From DASPKM01 sp035628135 (GTDB lineage Bacteria; Bacteroidota; Bacteroidia; Chitinophagales; Chitinophagaceae): a stretch of DNA of 64,000 bases. The notes under the pieces are model-generated. The model saw only the letters and a program-made list of their open reading frames with translations, made no database searches and had not been told where the DNA came from. The position numbers and the translations under genes were made by a program. Position 1 is the first letter of the stretch; each line of letters begins with the position of its first letter. This document shows, piece after piece, positions 60,159 through 64,000 of the stretch. The stretch spans positions 1-64,000 of the forward strand of contig DASPKM010000002.1 of assembly GCA_035628135.1 (NCBI GenBank), read 5' to 3'.

Positions 60159-60983
60159 ATGTTCCGATTCATAACAGGCCGGCCGCTTTGGGCAAACATC
60201 CTTTTTGCAATTGTGCTGGTATTTATTGTATTGTTCCTGTTCCTTACCTCGCTCAGGTGGTGTACCAGCCACGGTAAAACCATTACGATACCATCTGTAA
60301 CAGGCATGCCGTACGATAAGGCCCGCCAATTACTGGAGGACAAAGGCTTTGAAGTAGAGATCCAGGACTCAGTATACTTTGATACCATTGCGCCATTAAG
60401 CGTAACAAGACAATTTCCCGAGGCCGACGCGGTGGTAAAAACCAACCGCACTGTTTACCTTACCCTCAACCGGGCCGTGCCGCCCACCATCGAGATGCCC
60501 AAATTTATTGGCCTGAGCTTCCGCAGCGCAGAAGTAAGCCTGCGGCAATACGGGTTAAAGCTGGAAGACACTACTTACCGCATAGACTTTGCAAAAAATT
60601 CCGTGCTGGACCAATTGTACAATGGCGAACCCATTAAGCCAGGGACCAAGATACAAATGGGCAGTTCCATTACGTTGGTGTTGGGCACCGGGGTGGGAGC
60701 ATTTGAATTTGCAGTGCCCGATCTTTTCGGGCGTACTTATGCAGAAGCCAGGGTGTTGATGGAAGCATCGGGCATCATTGCCGGTACGGTAGTGGCCGAT
60801 CCTGACGTGGTAGATAGCAGCAACGCTTTTATATACAAGCAACTTCCCGCCCGGATGAACGAGGAAGGCAAGTTCAACCGCATCCGGCAGGGACAAACCA
60901 TCGATCTGTGGCTGCAGGTGCAGAAACCCGTGCGCAACATAGATACCACCAGGAACGTTCCGTCGGGTGGCGACGATTACTAA
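60159..60983 (+). CDS. PASTA-domain membrane protein
   Basis: The 274-residue protein has a short cytosolic N-terminus, one membrane helix (about 12-31: ANILFAIVLVFIVLFLFLTS), and three PASTA domains outside. Approximate spans are 40-110 (TIPSVTGMPYDKARQLLEDKGF), 112-185 (EMPKFIGLSFRSAEVSLRQYG) and 188-260 (AVPDLFGRTYAEARVLMEASG). PASTA domains bind muropeptides or beta-lactam-like ligands. There is no kinase or transpeptidase domain, so it is not PknB or PBP2x. It lies in an apparent operon with ddl upstream and rhodanese and SET genes downstream. Confidence 0.9.
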   Translation: MFRFITGRPLWANILFAIVLVFIVLFLFLTSLRWCTSHGKTITIPSVTGMPYDKARQLLEDKGFEVEIQDSVYFDTIAPLSVTRQFPEADAVVKTNRTVYLTLNRAVPPTIEMPKFIGLSFRSAEVSLRQYGLKLEDTTYRIDFAKNSVLDQLYNGEPIKPGTKIQMGSSITLVLGTGVGAFEFAVPDLFGRTYAEARVLMEASGIIAGTVVADPDVVDSSNAFIYKQLPARMNEEGKFNRIRQGQTIDLWLQVQKPVRNIDTTRNVPSGGDDY

Positions 60984-60992
60984 TCATTGCTT

Positions 60993-61313
60993 ATGGAAAA
61001 TATAACTGTTGAAGAATTAAAAGCACGCGTAGACGCGGGCGAAAAACTGAACGTGCTCGATGTGCGCGAACCTGACGAGTACGCAGAATACAATATCGGC
61101 GGAAAACTTGTGCCATTGGGAAAAATTCAAAGCATGCAGGCCGACGAAATAGATGATTGGAAAGATGAGGAAGTGATCGTGCATTGCCGCAGCGGCAAGC
61201 GTAGCGTTACGGCGGCCTTGTTCATGGAAATGCAGGGCTTTAAGAATGTAAAGAACCTGGTTGGCGGCGTACTGGCATGGCAGGATAAATACGCCAACCA
61301 GAAAGTGCATTAG
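60993..61313 (+). CDS. Rhodanese-like sulfurtransferase domain protein
   Basis: The 106-residue product is read from the ATG at 60993 (MENITVEELKAR). It has a single rhodanese domain with active-site Cys65 in VHCRSGKRS. VLDVREPDEY (about 21-30) is the CH2-like start of the fold, and NLVGGVLAW closes it. Single-domain rhodaneses carry persulfide sulfur between proteins in the cytosol. It lies nine bases after the PASTA gene and one base before the SET-domain gene. Confidence 0.93.
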   Translation: MENITVEELKARVDAGEKLNVLDVREPDEYAEYNIGGKLVPLGKIQSMQADEIDDWKDEEVIVHCRSGKRSVTAALFMEMQGFKNVKNLVGGVLAWQDKYANQKVH

Positions 61314-61314
61314 C

Positions 61315-61698
61315 ATGATACTGCCCTGCCTGTATATAGGTCCTGCCAAAAACATGGGAAGGGGAGTGTACACTTCACAAGACCTGGAAAAAGATACCAT
61401 CGTTGAGATCGCACCGGTCATTGTCATGAGCAAAGATGACCGCAAGCTGCTCGATCAAACCTTGTTGCACGATTACATATTTGAGTGGGGACAAAAAAAG
61501 AACCAATGCTGCATGGCATTGGGTTATGTTCCTGTTTACAATCACTCTTATAAAAGCAACTGCGAGTACGACATGGATTACGACAATGATCTCATCACCA
61601 TTAAAACAGTGCGATTCATAAAAGCCGGCGAAGAGCTCTTCATCAATTACAATGGCGATTGGAACGATCCTAAAAAGGTTTGGTTCGATGCGCGATGA
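61315..61698 (+). CDS. SET-domain protein
   Basis: The 127-residue product is read from the ATG at 61315 (MILPCLYIGPAKNMGRGVYTSQ). It is a compact SET domain: GRGVYTSQDLEKDTIVEI (about 15-32) is the opening strand, YNHSYKSNCEY (about 75-85) carries the NHS motif that contacts SAM and substrate, and the catalytic loop ends in GEELFINYNG (about 105-114). SET proteins methylate lysine. The target in bacteria is seldom known. The start is one base after the rhodanese stop, so it is coupled to it, and it is convergent with the next gene four bases away. Confidence 0.85.
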   Translation: MILPCLYIGPAKNMGRGVYTSQDLEKDTIVEIAPVIVMSKDDRKLLDQTLLHDYIFEWGQKKNQCCMALGYVPVYNHSYKSNCEYDMDYDNDLITIKTVRFIKAGEELFINYNGDWNDPKKVWFDAR

Positions 61699-61701
61699 AC
61701 G

Positions 61702-62223
61702 CTAACCGCCGCGGTCTTCTTCCAGGTCTTCGTGCCTGTCGCCGCCAAGGCTATAATAATTGTTCTCTTCGTCTTCTTCGCCTATTGCTTCATTGGTATT
61801 GTCGAGGTCCGCTCCCGGAATATCCAGGTCGTCGCCTGTAACCATTTTGCGTTTTTTGGTGCCGTGCAGGTCATCATCGCTGAAGGTGCGTCCGCCCAAT
61901 ACTGCCAGGTCATCCTTGGTAACGTCTGCCTTGGTACCTGGTACTATTTTCAGATCGTCGTCGCCCGTTGAAGCAGTGGCATCTGTCGCAGCAGGCGGAC
62001 TGCTCATGGGGTTTGAGCCTGCTTTGGTATTGACGTATTTGCCGGAAGGAGTAAGATTTTCTACATCTACTTCAACACGCTTCATATCACTCGAAGCGCT
62101 CATGATATCTTCTTTCGGAGGATAGTGAGGATACCCGGGAAAGTCTTCATTTTCATTTTCAGTTTTTTTGCGGGGATCGTTCTCCTCGTCACGCGGAGAC
62201 CGCTTATCAGAGTGATTAGCCAT
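61702..62223 (-). CDS. Hydrophilic acidic protein with DDL motifs, unknown
   Basis: The 173-residue protein has no signal or membrane segment and is rich in Asp, Glu, Asn and Pro. Short units recur: TKDDLAVLG, FSDDDLHG, VTGDDLDIPG, and then EEDEENNYYSLGGDRHEDLEED at the end. This pattern is shared with small hydrophilic proteins of Sphingobacteriia-like bacteria known to me only as conserved hypotheticals. It is probably largely disordered. The function is unknown. It is convergent with the SET gene. Confidence 0.7.
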   Translation of the reverse strand: MANHSDKRSPRDEENDPRKKTENENEDFPGYPHYPPKEDIMSASSDMKRVEVDVENLTPSGKYVNTKAGSNPMSSPPAATDATASTGDDDLKIVPGTKADVTKDDLAVLGGRTFSDDDLHGTKKRKMVTGDDLDIPGADLDNTNEAIGEEDEENNYYSLGGDRHEDLEEDRGG

Positions 62224-62285
62224 ATAGCTCGTTTTGGTGAATAACAGAAAAAGCTATGCCCGCCCGCGTCCGGTATGTTGACTGG

Positions 62286-63701
62286 TCATTGTTTTACAAG
62301 AGCCCGCTTGAGCAACGGCTGGCCATAACGGTCTGTGACCGTTAAATAATAAAATCCCGGCAGCAAACTGTTCAGCTCCCTTATGATAAGCTCGCTGTTA
62401 GCGGGCGGGGTGTGCTGTTGCGATACCAGGATCCTGCCATTAGCGTTTGCAAGCCGTATTGTAACATTTGCAGGCAACTTTGCATCGATGCGCAATTCGT
62501 CTACAAAAGGATTGGGATAGACGAGTAAGTCAGTTACACCATCTATGTTGCATTGCTTGATGGCTGAATAAGAAAACCTTCCGTTGTTATCTGTTTGTTT
62601 TATGCGGTAATACGTGACGCCTGCTTCAACGGAAGGATCGCTATAAGAATAAGACAACACACCTGTTCCAGGTTTCGTGGGCACTGTTGCAATGGAAGTC
62701 CATTGCGATCCATTCCTGCTTCTTTCAAGCGTATATTCTTTTACATTCACCTGGTTGCTTACGGTCCAGTAAAGGTTGGCTGTATTGTTTTGCGCACGCA
62801 CCGTAAAACTTTGCCAGGCGAGGGGCAGAATTGCGGAAGGCAGTGCAAATTGCAGGAACCACTCGTATATATTTATGCCCAATGTATCGCGCAGGTTGCC
62901 TGTTGGAGAAGCGCCGGCAACAATGTTTTCAAAAGTGCGGCTCCATACATTGTGGCTTCCATTGTTCCAATATACAGCACGTGGCAATGGGAAGATGGTT
63001 GGACCATATGCCAGTATCAGATCGATGTTTGTTTGTGTTCGGGTTATGGAAATTACATTGTCGGGCGCATTGTGCGTGGCCACCACCGGTAAATTTGCTG
63101 CCGCGATATTATTCGCCTCATCGGTTGAAAGATCGCCGGCCCCTGCCGCCACTGCAATGGCCGCGAGCTTGCGCGCCGCGCTGGCGCTACTGCCTGCATA
63201 ATCCCATGTAGCTCCGCCACCCATGCTCAGGCCACATAAATATATTCTCGTGGTATCGATGCGGTATGTGGATCGCGCATATTGTATCAATGCTTCCACA
63301 GTGGCTGGTGCAATGATGCTGGTAGAGCCTAAGATCCCATTTTTGATTTGGGGAGACAGTACAATGAATTTGTATGATTGTCCCGCAACTGAAAAACTAT
63401 CGGGAAAGTTTCCGTTGTTGATGATCCTCGGAGGTCCCGCTCTTAATACTTTATTTAATGTAGGAGTATCGGCGATGCTGCCTTGTTCGCCCGCACCGTG
63501 AATGAATATCAATAATGGATATCGCACCAATACATCTGTGTTGTAATTCCTGGGCAGGTATTCCCAAAAGCCATTGATGTTGTTGTCGATAAATGGACTG
63601 AACCAGGGGGTGTGAACGGCAGGTTGCGATTGCGCATATTGCATCATAAGCAAAGCAGTGCAACCCGCCACAAGCGTTGTAACGGATTTACCCCATTTCA
63701 T
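62286..63701 (-). CDS. T9SS-sorted alpha/beta-hydrolase esterase
   Basis: The 471-residue product is read from the ATG at 63701 (MKWGKSVTTLVAGCTALLMMQYAQSQ), giving a signal peptide. The alpha/beta-hydrolase domain (about 35-290) has an oxyanion motif LIFIHGAGEQGS (about 64-75) and nucleophile Ser159 in GLSMGGG, so it is an esterase of the feruloyl esterase/PHB-depolymerase-like type. A fibronectin-like domain follows (about 295-385, AWQSFTVRAQNNTANLYWTV). The C-terminal type A sorting domain (about 395-471) has VYPNPFVDELR, then ANGRIL and GFYYLTV. It is secreted by the T9SS and probably acts on polysaccharide esters. Confidence 0.88.
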   Translation of the reverse strand: MKWGKSVTTLVAGCTALLMMQYAQSQPAVHTPWFSPFIDNNINGFWEYLPRNYNTDVLVRYPLLIFIHGAGEQGSIADTPTLNKVLRAGPPRIINNGNFPDSFSVAGQSYKFIVLSPQIKNGILGSTSIIAPATVEALIQYARSTYRIDTTRIYLCGLSMGGGATWDYAGSSASAARKLAAIAVAAGAGDLSTDEANNIAAANLPVVATHNAPDNVISITRTQTNIDLILAYGPTIFPLPRAVYWNNGSHNVWSRTFENIVAGASPTGNLRDTLGINIYEWFLQFALPSAILPLAWQSFTVRAQNNTANLYWTVSNQVNVKEYTLERSRNGSQWTSIATVPTKPGTGVLSYSYSDPSVEAGVTYYRIKQTDNNGRFSYSAIKQCNIDGVTDLLVYPNPFVDELRIDAKLPANVTIRLANANGRILVSQQHTPPANSELIIRELNSLLPGFYYLTVTDRYGQPLLKRALVKQ

Positions 63702-63792
63702 AAAGATGGATGTTGTGCATTGTTTGCTGAAAATCATATGCCAGCACGATTGGCACGATTTTTTTCCTTGTTATTGTAGAAAAGTTATTTAT

Positions 63793-64000
63793 ATGAAAAC
63801 ATACACAATCGTACGGAACTCCCTGATGGCCTTTGTATCGCTCTTTATTGCAGCGTTCGCTACGGCACAGGACAAAGTTGATGTAGACATCAATGCAAAA
63901 GATTCAGGCTGGTATGCTTCACCCTGGGTATGGGTTGTAGGCGCAGCAGTGTTCATTTTGTTGTTAGTGGCATTAACGCGTGGTGGCAGCCGATCGGATG
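63793..64000 (+). CDS. Small membrane protein (3' partial)
   Basis: The reading frame opens at the ATG at 63793 (MKTYTIVRNSLMAFVSLFIAAFATAQDKVD). It continues in frame to the window end, so only about 69 residues are seen. There is a signal peptide, a short polar stretch (DKVDVDINAKDSGWYASP), and one membrane helix (about 46-62: VWVVGAAVFILLLVAL) ending in TRGGSRSD. No family was recognised, although the layout is that of a small inner-membrane protein. It is divergent from the esterase gene. Confidence 0.65.
   Translation, partial: MKTYTIVRNSLMAFVSLFIAAFATAQDKVDVDINAKDSGWYASPWVWVVGAAVFILLLVALTRGGSRSD

Overview
The window is chromosomal DNA from a Bacteroidota bacterium. The supporting signs are a SusC/SusD pair with a FecR anti-sigma protein, type IX secretion (T9SS) C-terminal sorting domains, a DUF5103/T9SS plug protein, an archaeal/eukaryotic-type ProRS, long-form IspH, FadL-like and lipidated BamA/TamA-like outer-membrane proteins, no clear Shine-Dalgarno sequences, and repeated TAnnTTTG promoter boxes in front of genes. 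The gene set looks most like Chitinophagaceae or a close relative, but that placement is inference. No phage, IS element, tRNA, rRNA operon or CRISPR array was seen; one SRP RNA gene was found.

Layout. 1-5.3 kb: a soluble poly-HAMP hybrid histidine kinase (5' end outside the window) followed by a response-regulator/histidine-kinase protein. 5.4-16.7 kb: housekeeping and envelope genes (YdjM-like membrane hydrolase, PLD/cardiolipin synthase, miaA, FadL-like porin, Asn/Ser-rich lipoprotein, proS, two small membrane proteins, CxxS thioredoxin-like lipoprotein, RDD protein). 16.8-22.1 kb: a tightly packed SpoIIM - DUF4129 - DUF4350 - MoxR - DUF58 operon, divergent from the RDD gene. 22.2-30.9 kb: TrmH-type methyltransferase, lipidated BamA/TamA-like protein, truB, FtsX/LolE-like permease, T9SS plug protein, SRP RNA, DUF4328 protein, and transaldolase-like fructose-6-phosphate aldolase. 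31-34.7 kb: sialate O-acetylesterase and small genes.

35-49.6 kb is the accessory part. A FecR gene with no neighbouring ECF sigma gene precedes a SusC (with STN domain) - SusD - TlpA/DUF3738-like - T9SS-sorted protein operon. Facing it is a minus-strand cluster: a MauE/DoxX membrane protein, a membrane-anchored 365-residue protein of unknown function, and three tandem paralogous exported proteins of about 120 residues that share a C-x6-C motif. An AraC regulator lies upstream. This cluster is the best candidate for an undescribed system: a DsbB-like membrane oxidoreductase next to a family of small exported disulfide-type proteins.

50-64 kb: GNAT acyltransferase, queD-folE-fabD, ispH, a GH13 amylase, DegP/HtrA, a LuxC-family acyl-CoA reductase divergent from a 2x4Fe-4S ferredoxin, a candidate structured RNA, then ddl - PASTA - rhodanese - SET, an acidic repeat protein, a T9SS-sorted esterase, and the start of a small membrane protein. 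Octameric GTCATT palindromic repeats recur in at least four intergenic places.
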